Assembly (NCBI GenBank): GCA_023439605.1
Contig: JAEXNS010000256.1
Location: 1-13,537 of the forward strand
Source: Bacillota bacterium
GTDB taxonomy: Bacteria > Bacillota > Clostridia > Oscillospirales > Ruminococcaceae
Reading direction: 5' to 3'
DNA length: 13,537 nt
This document shows positions 6,728 through 13,323 of this stretch, piece by piece. The position numbers and the translations under genes were made by a program. Within the stretch, counting starts at the first letter, position 1. Each line of letters begins with the position of its first letter. The notes beneath the pieces were generated by a model, which was given only the letters and a program-made list of their open reading frames with translations, had not been told where the DNA came from and made no database searches.

Positions 6728-8053
6728 TTATAGAAATTTGAAATAAAATTGTACTTCAGAAAGCGAGATTAATAAATCTTCTTTTTGATTTTCAGGTATA
6801 AAAACAAGATATTTTTTATCACCTTTTGTCTTAATTATTTTATATCCATTTTTTATTTTATCAGTAGTATTTTCATCATCAACAACAGAAATTCTTAGTA
6901 ATTCAGGCATTAAACCATTTAAATCGCCTTCAAATTTATAAAATATTATTTCATTATTTTCTATTTTGACTGTAACTTTATCCATCCATTTTTCCGGAAG
7001 AATAAAAGAGTAACCATCATTAACGCTAGTATATCCAGAATATTTCCTCATAATCATATTATCTTCATAAACCATCCAATTAGTCATTTTTAATTGTTCT
7101 GTTTCAGACAAAGTTTCATATCCTTTAAAGATAGACATAACAGGAATTTCTATAATACTATCGTTGTCAATATCTTTTGACAAAAGTGAGGAGGGTCGAA
7201 CTGTTGAGGGTGGGGCTTCAGGATTATTAAAAATAGCATTTTGCAGATATATATTATTTTCTTTAAGTTTAGCTGGATAAAAAATTTCTGTCATAATAGA
7301 GTTGCTACTTACAACGCTGTCTATATATATAGCTGGGGAAGTGTCATTTATGGTTCCATATAGTAGTTGAACTATGTCATTAGATGTTTCATTAAGCGGG
7401 AGCGGTGGGGTGGAAATGAGCTGATTATCTGAATTTGAAAAGATGATTTGAGCACTTTTAGGTGCACTACTTATGTATAAAAGTTCATTATAGCTATCAT
7501 TTTCAATATCATGTACATCAATAATGGAATAAGAGCCTAAACGTTGACTTTTTAGTTGTCCCTCACTTATATTTTCATCCTTTATAGAATTATAATAATA
7601 TATTTCGGCAAGTTTTTCAGATTGATTACTAAAGCCAACAATTATATAGATATACTCAGAATCTCCTAGCTTAGAAACTATAACCTTTTCTATTTCTAAA
7701 CCTTCAACCGCACTATCGTGCACGGATTCCCACTTTCCATTTCTTTGATCTAAAATATTCATTCTCAATGAACTTTGATCTGGCGATAAAATATTTTTTT
7801 TGTAAAAAACAATTGCTTCATTTGAGGGTTCATTATCTATATTTTCAACAATAAAAGCTGAAAGATAATTACCAGTACGAGGATATTTCAAGCTTATTTT
7901 TGATCCTTCTGAAGCTATTAAAGCTTGATAAATTTGTTCTTGTTCTTCGCTTAATTTTGGTGGTTTAAGTAAATTTTCAACATCTGTACTTAAGGTACAA
8001 CTAGTCATAAACAAACTAGATAAAACAAGTACAAAAAAAAATATTTTCTTCAA
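6728..8053 (-). CDS. Predicted beta-propeller lipoprotein (FG-GAP/VCBS-like repeats)
   Basis: I place the start at TTG 8053 (441 aa), because GGAGG lies 6 nt upstream. An ATG at 8071 would put that ribosome site inside the gene. The resulting N-terminus, MKKIFFFVLVLSSLFMTSC, is a standard lipoprotein signal with lipid-attached Cys19. The mature part shows five units about 55 residues apart, near residues 71, 128, 182, 235 and 294. Three carry an acidic loop: NIDNEPSNEAIVF, DIENDSYNELLYI and DIDNDSIIEIPVM. This resembles FG-GAP/VCBS calcium-binding beta-propeller blades. A separate C-terminal domain starts near GYSFILPEKWMDKV (347-360). It should sit on the outer face of the membrane. Its place ahead of the two-component genes suggests a sensory or accessory role, which is inference. 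I do not recognise a named family. Confidence 0.85.
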   Translation of the reverse strand: MKKIFFFVLVLSSLFMTSCTLSTDVENLLKPPKLSEEQEQIYQALIASEGSKISLKYPRTGNYLSAFIVENIDNEPSNEAIVFYKKNILSPDQSSLRMNILDQRNGKWESVHDSAVEGLEIEKVIVSKLGDSEYIYIIVGFSNQSEKLAEIYYYNSIKDENISEGQLKSQRLGSYSIIDVHDIENDSYNELLYISSAPKSAQIIFSNSDNQLISTPPLPLNETSNDIVQLLYGTINDTSPAIYIDSVVSSNSIMTEIFYPAKLKENNIYLQNAIFNNPEAPPSTVRPSSLLSKDIDNDSIIEIPVMSIFKGYETLSETEQLKMTNWMVYEDNMIMRKYSGYTSVNDGYSFILPEKWMDKVTVKIENNEIIFYKFEGDLNGLMPELLRISVVDDENTTDKIKNGYKIIKTKGDKKYLVFIPENQKEDLLISLSEVQFYFKFL

Positions 8054-8120
8054 GTTAAGCCTCCGATTCATTAAAAATATAATTATAAAATTAAATTATA
8101 TGTGAATACTAATTTAAATA

Positions 8121-8149
8121 ATTATATCATATTTAGATTAGTTTAGCAA
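8121..8149 (-). promoter_or_regulatory. Predicted promoter of the lipoprotein/two-component/yqhQ/prmC operon
   Basis: Read leftward, -35 TTGCTA (8149-8144) is followed by a 17-nt spacer and -10 TATAAT (8126-8121), with TGA just upstream giving an extended -10. The leader before the TTG start at 8053 would be about 60 nt. Confidence 0.7.
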
Positions 8150-8157
8150 ATAATTTT

Positions 8158-8211
8158 TACATTTAAAAGTAAATGAAATTTAGGTGAAATACATTGACGT
8201 TTGTAAATGTA
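8158..8211. promoter_or_regulatory. TAAATG half-sites between the divergent promoters
   Basis: TACATTTA (8158-8165) is the exact reverse complement of TAAATGTA (8204-8211). A third half-site, TAAATG (8170-8175), forms a 6-bp inverted repeat with CATTTA (8160-8165) across a 4-nt spacer. The right-hand site lies inside the spacer of the rightward promoter. A shared repressor or activator site for both promoters is possible, but the region is AT-rich and chance is not excluded. Confidence 0.3.
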
Positions 8212-8222
8212 TAGATTATAAT
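8194..8222 (+). promoter_or_regulatory. Predicted promoter of ccdA
   Basis: -35 TTGACG (8194-8199), a 17-nt spacer and a perfect -10 TATAAT (8217-8222). Transcription would start near 8229, giving an unusually long leader of about 258 nt that contains repeat B and the half copy. A weaker second candidate (TTGACT 8240-8245, GATAAA 8262-8267) overlaps the head of repeat B. Confidence 0.75.
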
Positions 8223-8260
8223 TAATGTATAATTATAACTTGACTTTGTTAATATTTGAT

Positions 8261-8381
8261 TGATAAAGGTAAAATTCATGATTTAGTAGGAGCTTCGACT
8301 CTGCGGAGTCGACCGGGCTTTCCGGTCGTCCTGGACCTTCGGTAAAATATCTCCGCCTTATACATATAGATGAAAAGTAAC
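8261..8381 (+). repeat. Interspersed two-hairpin repeat, copy B (best preserved)
   Basis: The full copy runs from a TGATAAAGGTAAAATT head to the tail ending near AAAAGTAAC. Hairpin 1 is CGACTC-TGCG-GAGTCG (8296-8311). Hairpin 2 is CGACCGG-GCTTT-CCGGTCG (8310-8328), with both stems perfect. They share bases 8310-8311 (8310-8312 if hairpin 1 is extended by one pair). A mini-hairpin ACC-TTC-GGT follows at 8335-8343. GGAG (8289-8292) could pair with CTCC (8351-8354) to enclose the whole core. No T-run follows. It sits in the predicted ccdA leader. Confidence 0.88.
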
Positions 8382-8413
8382 ATTCAATTAAGTATTTTAA
8401 AATATTAGTAGCA

Positions 8414-8455
8414 TGATAAAGGTGAAATTTATAATTTATTAGGAGCTTTGCTCTG
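8414..8455 (+). repeat. Half copy of the interspersed repeat (head only), copy B2
   Basis: It matches the first 34 bases of copy B at about 30 positions (TGATAAAGGT, then an AT-rich stretch, then AGGAGCTT). It departs where hairpin 1 should start; here a short GAGC-TTT-GCTC hairpin (8443-8453) stands instead. It lies about 150 bp downstream of copy B's head, in the same leader, just before the ccdA ribosome site. Confidence 0.75.
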
Positions 8456-8486
8456 TACTTACTATAAAATAATGGAGTGATAAAAA

Positions 8487-9179
8487 ATGATTGAAAAATG
8501 GTTGGAAGAACTCTCTATAATTATACAAACAAATTTTTGGATAGCACCTTTTTTAGCATTAATAGCAGGGATATTGGCTTCTTTTACGCCGTGTTCTTTA
8601 TCTAGCATACCATTGGTAATTGGGTATGTGGGGGGAACAGGGCAAAAAGATACTAAAAAAGCTTTTAAAATTTCAATGTTTTTTGCACTTGGTTCGGCTA
8701 TTACATTTACAGTTTTAGGTGTAACTGCATCACTTGCAGGAAAGTTGATTGGAACTAGTTCAAAATGGTGGTATATTGTTTTAGGTGTGATTATGGTTCT
8801 GATGTCAATACAAACACTTGAAATTTTCGAGATAATACCGTCAAGTTATTTAACCAGTAAAAACAATAAAAAAGGTTATTTAGGTGCTTTTATTACAGGT
8901 ATACTTGCAGGTGTATTTTCATCTCCGTGTTGCACCCCTATTTTAGTTGCACTTTTAGCAGTAGTTGCAGGAAAAGGAAATTTATTATGGGGAGGATTAT
9001 TGTTTTTGATGTATTCTATAGGTCATGGTACTTTAGCGGTTATAGCAGGCACATCTACAGGGTTAGTAAAGAGAATAACTACCAGTAAAAAGTATGGAAA
9101 GTTAAGTGGTATTTTGAAAATTATAATGGGTGTGGCTATTTTGTTAATAGGTTTGTATATGTTTTATTTAGGATTTTAA
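8487..9179 (+). CDS. ccdA: CcdA/DsbD-type thiol-disulfide transmembrane protein
   Basis: CcdA proteins move reducing equivalents from cytoplasmic thioredoxin across the membrane to extracytoplasmic thiol proteins, for example in cytochrome c maturation. The 230-aa length and six predicted membrane segments (about 18-40, 60-84, 94-115, 131-160, 165-187, 204-229) match the family. The paired cysteines lie in FTPCSLSSIP (Cys36) and SSPCCTPIL (Cys148, Cys149), at the usual sites in segments 1 and 4. The adjacent Cys148-Cys149 is an oddity, as one Cys is standard there. GGAGTG precedes the ATG by about 8 nt. No thioredoxin-like or cytochrome gene is adjacent, so the partner is unknown. The next gene downstream encodes a small lipoprotein. 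Confidence 0.88.
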   Translation: MIEKWLEELSIIIQTNFWIAPFLALIAGILASFTPCSLSSIPLVIGYVGGTGQKDTKKAFKISMFFALGSAITFTVLGVTASLAGKLIGTSSKWWYIVLGVIMVLMSIQTLEIFEIIPSSYLTSKNNKKGYLGAFITGILAGVFSSPCCTPILVALLAVVAGKGNLLWGGLLFLMYSIGHGTLAVIAGTSTGLVKRITTSKKYGKLSGILKIIMGVAILLIGLYMFYLGF

Positions 9180-9222
9180 AAACGGGTTTTGAAATAAGAT
9201 TACATTTAACGTTGCTATTCAT

Positions 9223-9344
9223 TTATTAAAGGTAAAGTTTACTGTTTTGCGGGAGTTTCGACTCTGCATAGTTTATCGGGCTTTTCGGTTGCCATAAATC
9301 TTTGGTAAAACATATTTTCATTAAGCATATGGCGGAATAGTAAC
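9223..9344 (+). repeat. Interspersed two-hairpin repeat, copy C (decayed)
   Basis: Head (TTATTAAAGGTAAAGTTT), core outline (TTTCGACTCTGC, TCGGGCTTTTCGG, CTTTGGTAAAAC) and tail (GGCGGAATAGTAAC) are recognisable along the full length. The hairpin 1 right arm has mutated (TAGTTT for GAGTCG), so that stem is lost. Hairpin 2 is reduced to about CGG/TCG. It occupies most of the 205-bp gap between ccdA and the small lipoprotein gene; I see no separate promoter or terminator there. Confidence 0.8.
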
Positions 9345-9384
9345 GATTTAATCCTAATTTTTTTGAATCTAATGGAGGTGTATA

Positions 9385-9933
9385 ATGAAAAATCTTTGTT
9401 TTTGGGTAATGGTTTTAATAATAGCGTTAAATTTTACTGGTTGTTCTTCAAAATCTAATTTAAAAGAAATAAATGAAAATTCATTAATAGGTGTAACTAT
9501 AGGTGATAAATTAGTTAAATTAGATAAAATTGATGCAAATGATGATAGGTTATTGGATAATAATATTTCAAATGATACAGACTTTGAAATGGAAAAAAAT
9601 ATATTCAGTCCTTTGCTACAGGATGTTCAAACATTTTCCTCCAATAGCGAATTAAAAATTAAATTGAATAATAGAGAGGATTATGATGATATAATTATTT
9701 ATGATCATCTTTTAAACGAAGATGGTTGTAGCTATTTTAATCGTTCAATAAATAAATATGATTTTAAGAATAAAGAAGATTTAAATGTGATATTAAAAAA
9801 TCATCCATCTAAATTTTTATCAAGTGATAGTAATTTTTTAATTGATGGTGAGAAAAGAGGATTTAGAGTTATTTTAAAAAACAAAGATACGATAATAGAA
9901 TATGTTTTTGTTGTACATTTGAAAAACTCATAA
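9385..9933 (+). CDS. Small lipoprotein of unknown function
   Basis: I do not recognise this 182-aa product. It opens with a hydrophobic signal (MKNLCFWVMVLIIALNFTGC) whose Cys20 is followed by SSKS, a convincing lipoprotein site, so it should be anchored outside the cell membrane. The mature part is rich in Asn, Asp and Lys and has no cysteine apart from one at about residue 115. A central segment (about 91-135) and a C-terminal segment ending in IIEYVFVVHLKN look like beta strands. AATGGAGGTG gives a strong ribosome site 6-7 nt before the ATG. It may be co-transcribed with ccdA across repeat C, but the two products have no obvious shared function. Confidence 0.8.
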   Translation: MKNLCFWVMVLIIALNFTGCSSKSNLKEINENSLIGVTIGDKLVKLDKIDANDDRLLDNNISNDTDFEMEKNIFSPLLQDVQTFSSNSELKIKLNNREDYDDIIIYDHLLNEDGCSYFNRSINKYDFKNKEDLNVILKNHPSKFLSSDSNFLIDGEKRGFRVILKNKDTIIEYVFVVHLKNS

Positions 9934-9953
9934 TAAAATAATTTATTAAAATA

Positions 9954-9982
9954 TTGACAAAGTATAGATAGTGTGATAATAT
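9954..9982 (+). promoter_or_regulatory. Predicted promoter of the rib operon
   Basis: A perfect -35 TTGACA (9954-9959), a 17-nt spacer and -10 TAATAT (9977-9982). The expected start near 9989 coincides with the first base of riboswitch helix P1, which supports the call. Confidence 0.8.
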
Positions 9983-9988
9983 ATTAAT

Positions 9989-10113
9989 ATCTTTAGGGGC
10001 AGGGTGCAATTCCCTACCGGCGGTAATATGATTTATTCATTAGCCCGAGAGCTTTTAAAAGCTGATTTTGGTGAGATTCCAAAGCCGACAGTAAAGTCTG
10101 GATGAAAGAAGAT
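9989..10113 (+). ncRNA. FMN riboswitch (RFN element)
   Basis: The conserved FMN-aptamer blocks are present in order: AGGGGCAGGGTGCAATTCCC (about 9995-10014), TACCGGCGGTAA, AGCCCGAGAGC (about 10042-10052), TTTGGTGAGATTCCAAAGCC (about 10067-10086), GACAGTAAAGTCTGGATG (10087-10104). Helix P1 is closed by ATCTT (9989-9993) and AAGAT (10109-10113). When FMN binds, the downstream terminator is expected to form and shut off ribD-ribE-ribBA. Confidence 0.97.
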
Positions 10114-10156
10114 AATAAGCATATGTGTTAAACATTTTTATGTATTAATAAAGCTT

Positions 10157-10187
10157 ATACCCTTGAATTTATTCAAGGGTATTTTTT
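10157..10187 (+). terminator. Riboswitch-controlled transcription attenuator
   Basis: A perfect 12-bp stem (10157-10168 with 10171-10182, core CCCTTGAA/TTCAAGGG) is followed by a run of six T (10182-10187), only 11 nt before the ribD start. GCTTAT (10153-10158) can pair with ATAAGC (10115-10120) next to P1 as a short alternative helix. That would be the candidate antiterminator, but it overlaps the terminator arm by just 2 nt. Confidence 0.92.
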
Positions 10188-10198
10188 GCGAGGTGTAT

Positions 10199-11326
10199 AT
10201 GTCAAATTTTGATTTAAATTATATGAAAAGGGCAATTGAAATTGCAAAAAAGGGAGTAGGTTTTGTAAATCCAAACCCTCTTGTTGGGGCTGTTATTGTC
10301 AAAGATGGCAAAATAATTGGAGAAGGGTATCATCAAAAATATGGTGAACTTCATGCAGAAAGAAATGCAATTGCAAACTGTTGTGAGTCTCCCAAAAACG
10401 CTCATATATACGTTACTTTAGAACCATGTTGTCATTATGGGAAAACGCCGCCATGTACAGAGGCTATTATAGAAGCTGGAATTTCAAAAGTAATTATAGG
10501 CTCAACGGATAAAAATCCAATAGTTCATTGTAATGGAATTCAATTTTTAAAAGATAAAGGTGTAGAGGTAGTAACTGGTGTTTTAGAAGAAGAATGTGAT
10601 GAATTAAATGAAATATTTTTTCATTATATATTAAAAAAACGTCCGTTTGTAATTATGAAATATGCAATGACTGTAGATGGTAAAATAGCAACAACAACAG
10701 GACGATCAAAATGGATTACATCTGAAAAGTCAAGGGAAAATGTTCATTTTACGAGAAATAGAGTATCTGCAATAATGGTTGGGATAGGTACAGTTCTTGT
10801 AGACGATCCCATGCTGAATTGTAGATGTGAAAACGCCGGTGAACTTATACGTGTTGTATGTGATAGCAATTTAAAAATACCATTTGAATCAAACATAGTA
10901 AAGACTGCCAATAAAATAAAGACCTATGTAGCATATACAGAAGATATTGAAAATAAGTCAGAGAAATTACAGAGATATGGTATAAATTTAATTTTAACAC
11001 CTAAAAAAAATAATAAAGTAGATTTAAATTATTTGATGGATTATTTGGGTGGAGAAAATATAGATAGTATTTTGTTAGAGGGCGGTTCGGAATTAAACTT
11101 CAGTGCTTTGGAAAATGACATAGTAGATAAACTTCAAGTATATATAGCACCAAAAATATTTGGTGGAAAAGATGCTAAATCAGCTGTAGCGGGTATTGGC
11201 GTAAATAATCCTAATGAGGCATTTTTATTTTCAAGTCCAAAAATTCAAATGTTTGATGAAGATATATTAATAGAATATAAAAAAAGTAAGGTGAAAAAAT
11301 GTTTACTGGAATTATTGAAGAAATAG
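10199..11326 (+). CDS. ribD: Bifunctional pyrimidine deaminase/reductase of riboflavin synthesis
   Basis: RibD converts the product of GTP cyclohydrolase II, first by deamination and then by NADPH-dependent side-chain reduction. The start is ATG 10199 (375 aa) with GAGGTG 4-5 nt upstream. An in-frame ATG at 10163 lies inside the attenuator hairpin and is not credible. The deaminase domain (1-145) shows NPNPLVGAVIV (24-34), HAE (52-54) and PCCHYGKTPPC (76-86), with zinc ligands His52, Cys77 and Cys86. The reductase domain (about 148-375) shows KYAMTVDGKIA (154-164), GIGTVLVDDP (195-204) and a LLEGGSELN motif near 300. The 3' end overlaps ribE by 28 bp. Confidence 0.96.
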   Translation: MSNFDLNYMKRAIEIAKKGVGFVNPNPLVGAVIVKDGKIIGEGYHQKYGELHAERNAIANCCESPKNAHIYVTLEPCCHYGKTPPCTEAIIEAGISKVIIGSTDKNPIVHCNGIQFLKDKGVEVVTGVLEEECDELNEIFFHYILKKRPFVIMKYAMTVDGKIATTTGRSKWITSEKSRENVHFTRNRVSAIMVGIGTVLVDDPMLNCRCENAGELIRVVCDSNLKIPFESNIVKTANKIKTYVAYTEDIENKSEKLQRYGINLILTPKKNNKVDLNYLMDYLGGENIDSILLEGGSELNFSALENDIVDKLQVYIAPKIFGGKDAKSAVAGIGVNNPNEAFLFSSPKIQMFDEDILIEYKKSKVKKCLLELLKK

Positions 11327-11934
11327 GCGAAGTTTTTCAAATACAACAGGGTGCAAAATCTTTGAAGATTAAAATAAAAGCTTCAAAAGTGATAGAGGAT
11401 GTTTCCGTAGGTGATAGTATAGCGGTAAATGGAATATGTCTTACTGTTTGTGAATTTAACGATAATACATTTTCAGCAGATGTTATGGCAGAAACCATAA
11501 GAAAGAGTTCCATGTCAGGGTTGAAAATGGGTTCACGAGTAAATTTAGAAAGAGCAATGTCTGCAAATGGACGTTTTGGAGGTCATATAGTTTCAGGCCA
11601 TATAGATGGAATAGGGAAAATAGAAAATATAAAGCCAGAAGACAACGCAATATGGTTTACTATTTCAACAACAAAGGATTTATCAAAGTACATAGAGAAA
11701 AAAGGATCTATTGCAATAGAAGGAATAAGATTAACTGTTGCAGAGGATAAAGGAGATATATTTAAAGTGTCAATAATACCGCATACTGCAAAAGAGACCA
11801 TATTATCTATAAAAAAATCAGGTGATGTAGTAAATTTAGAATGTGATATTGTTGGAAAATATATAGAAAAGTTAATTAATAGAGGAGAAACTAGTTCAAT
11901 AACAAAAGATTTTTTAGCTTTGCATGGTTATTAA
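11299..11934 (+). CDS. ribE: Riboflavin synthase alpha chain
   Basis: This enzyme dismutates two 6,7-dimethyl-8-ribityllumazine molecules to riboflavin. The 211-aa length is normal and holds two lumazine-binding barrels. The first has MFTGIIEEIG (1-10), VNGICLTV (43-50) and GRFGGHIVSGHIDG (91-104). The second has GSIAIEGIRLTV (136-147) and SIIPHTAKETIL (158-169). In the second barrel the usual GVSLTV reads GIRLTV, an Arg for Ser change worth noting. AAGGTG (11288-11293) lies inside ribD, and the start codon sits 28 bp before the ribD stop, so the two are probably translationally coupled. Repeat D begins about 20 bp after its stop. Confidence 0.96.
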   Translation: MFTGIIEEIGEVFQIQQGAKSLKIKIKASKVIEDVSVGDSIAVNGICLTVCEFNDNTFSADVMAETIRKSSMSGLKMGSRVNLERAMSANGRFGGHIVSGHIDGIGKIENIKPEDNAIWFTISTTKDLSKYIEKKGSIAIEGIRLTVAEDKGDIFKVSIIPHTAKETILSIKKSGDVVNLECDIVGKYIEKLINRGETSSITKDFLALHGY

Positions 11935-11954
11935 AAATTAGTTTCTATTCAGCA

Positions 11955-12050
11955 GTTAAATGTAAACGTTGGAAATTTCGACTCTGCGGAGTCGACCGGG
12001 CTTTCTGGTCGCATTGGACCTTCGGTAAAATACATCTGCATGAATCGTAA
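11955..12050 (+). repeat. Interspersed two-hairpin repeat, copy D (inside the rib operon)
   Basis: Core: hairpin 1 CGACTC-TGCG-GAGTCG (11979-11994) is perfect. Hairpin 2 (11993-12011) is CGACCGG-GCTTT-CTGGTCG, where a C-to-T change gives a G-U pair and keeps the stem as RNA. GGACCTTCGGTAAAAT is intact; the tail is shortened by an internal deletion. It fills the ribE-ribBA gap in the sense direction. No promoter or terminator is evident there. Confidence 0.87.
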
Positions 12051-12078
12051 AAATAATAATTTGAAAGAAGAGATATTT

Positions 12079-13278
12079 ATGTTTAAGTTCAATACAATAG
12101 AAGAAGCGTTAGAAGATTTAAGAAATGGTAAAATAATTTTAGTAACAGATGATGAAGAGCGTGAAAATGAGGGGGATTTAATTTGTTCGGCTGAGTTTGC
12201 AACTCAAGAAAACGTAAACTTTATGGCGGTATACGCAAAAGGGCTTATATGCATGCCTATGAGTAAAAAATATATAGATAAGCTTGGATTAAGACAAATG
12301 GTTGCACACAATACTGACAACCATTCAACTGCGTTTACAGAATCAATAGACCACGTAAGTACTACTACTGGAATATCAGCGTATGAGCGTTCAGTTACTG
12401 CACTTAAATCTGTTGAGGAGGATGTACAACCAGCTGATTTCAGAAGACCTGGTCATATGTTTCCGCTAGAGTCAAAATTGGGTGGGGTATTAGAAAGAAA
12501 TGGGCATACAGAAGCTACAGTTGATTTAATGAGATTGGCAAAACTAAAAGAAGTAGGGCTTTGCTGTGAGATAATGAGTGATGATGGTACGATGATGAGA
12601 ACACCTGAACTGATTGAATTTTCACAAAAGCATAATTTAAAATTTATAACTATAAGTGCGTTACAAAAATATCGTAAAATAAACGATATATTTATGAAAA
12701 AAGAAGCGGAAGCAAAAATGCCTACAAAATACGGTGATTTTACTATATATGGTTTTGTGAACGATATAAATGGTGAGCATCACATTGCATTGGTTATGGG
12801 TGATGTTGCAAATAATGAACCTGTGTTGTGTAGAGTTCATTCGGAATGTCTAACTGGAGATGTTTTAGGCTCTTGTAGATGTGATTGTGGACAACAATTT
12901 GACGCTGCCATGAAGCAAGTTGGTAAAGAGGGAAGAGGCGTAATTGTTTATTTAAGGCAAGAGGGGAGAGGCATTGGACTTATAAATAAATTAAAGGCTT
13001 ATGAACTGCAAGATAAGGGATTGGATACAGTCGAAGCTAATATAGAGCTTGGTTTTGCACCAGATTTAAGAGATTATAGTTGTGGTTCTCAAATATTGAC
13101 TTCATTGGGAGTGCATAAGTTAAGATTATTGACTAATAATCCAGAGAAAATAAATGGTCTTTCAGATTATGGTATAGAGGTAGTTGAAAGGGTTCCTATA
13201 GAAATGGAAGCTAATGAAAATGACGAGTTTTATTTAAAGACAAAGCAACATAAAATGGGGCATTTATTTTCTTATTAA
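12079..13278 (+). CDS. ribBA: Bifunctional 3,4-dihydroxy-2-butanone-4-phosphate synthase/GTP cyclohydrolase II
   Basis: RibBA supplies both entry points of riboflavin synthesis: DHBP from ribulose 5-phosphate, and the pyrimidine precursor from GTP. I start it at ATG 12079 (399 aa, MFKFNTIEEAL). The earlier ATG 12040 lies in the tail of repeat D and has no ribosome site; AAGAAGAG lies shortly before 12079. The DHBP synthase half (1-200) has DDEERENEGDL (24-34) and RRPGHMFPLESK...GHTEATVDL (122-150). The cyclohydrolase half (about 205-399) has RVHSECLTGD (252-261) with zinc ligands Cys257, Cys268 and Cys270, and YLRQEGRGIGL (291-301). Both halves look functional. In the usual order ribH would follow, but it is not seen before the window ends. 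Confidence 0.96.
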   Translation: MFKFNTIEEALEDLRNGKIILVTDDEERENEGDLICSAEFATQENVNFMAVYAKGLICMPMSKKYIDKLGLRQMVAHNTDNHSTAFTESIDHVSTTTGISAYERSVTALKSVEEDVQPADFRRPGHMFPLESKLGGVLERNGHTEATVDLMRLAKLKEVGLCCEIMSDDGTMMRTPELIEFSQKHNLKFITISALQKYRKINDIFMKKEAEAKMPTKYGDFTIYGFVNDINGEHHIALVMGDVANNEPVLCRVHSECLTGDVLGSCRCDCGQQFDAAMKQVGKEGRGVIVYLRQEGRGIGLINKLKAYELQDKGLDTVEANIELGFAPDLRDYSCGSQILTSLGVHKLRLLTNNPEKINGLSDYGIEVVERVPIEMEANENDEFYLKTKQHKMGHLFSY

Positions 13279-13323
13279 TAAAAATTATAAGGTTATTTAC
13301 TAATAATTAATTAAAAATATATA

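Noticed and set aside
9181..9192. AAAAC/GTTTT hairpin after ccdA as a terminator
   Set aside because: A five-pair stem with almost no loop and no following T-run; not supportable.
9931..9948. Inverted repeat TAATAAA/TTTATTA after the small lipoprotein gene as a terminator
   Set aside because: The stem is only A-T pairs and no T-run follows, so it is too weak; such repeats are expected by chance in this AT-rich spacer.
10163..10198. Upstream in-frame ATG for ribD (would add 12 residues)
   Set aside because: It lies within the attenuator stem and has no ribosome site; ATG 10199 has GAGGTG and gives the normal N-terminus.
10214..10405. Leftward 63-codon open frame
   Set aside because: It is fully inside ribD on the opposite strand with no ribosome site or family signal.
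11583..11801. Leftward 72-codon open frame
   Set aside because: It is fully inside ribE on the opposite strand with no independent support.
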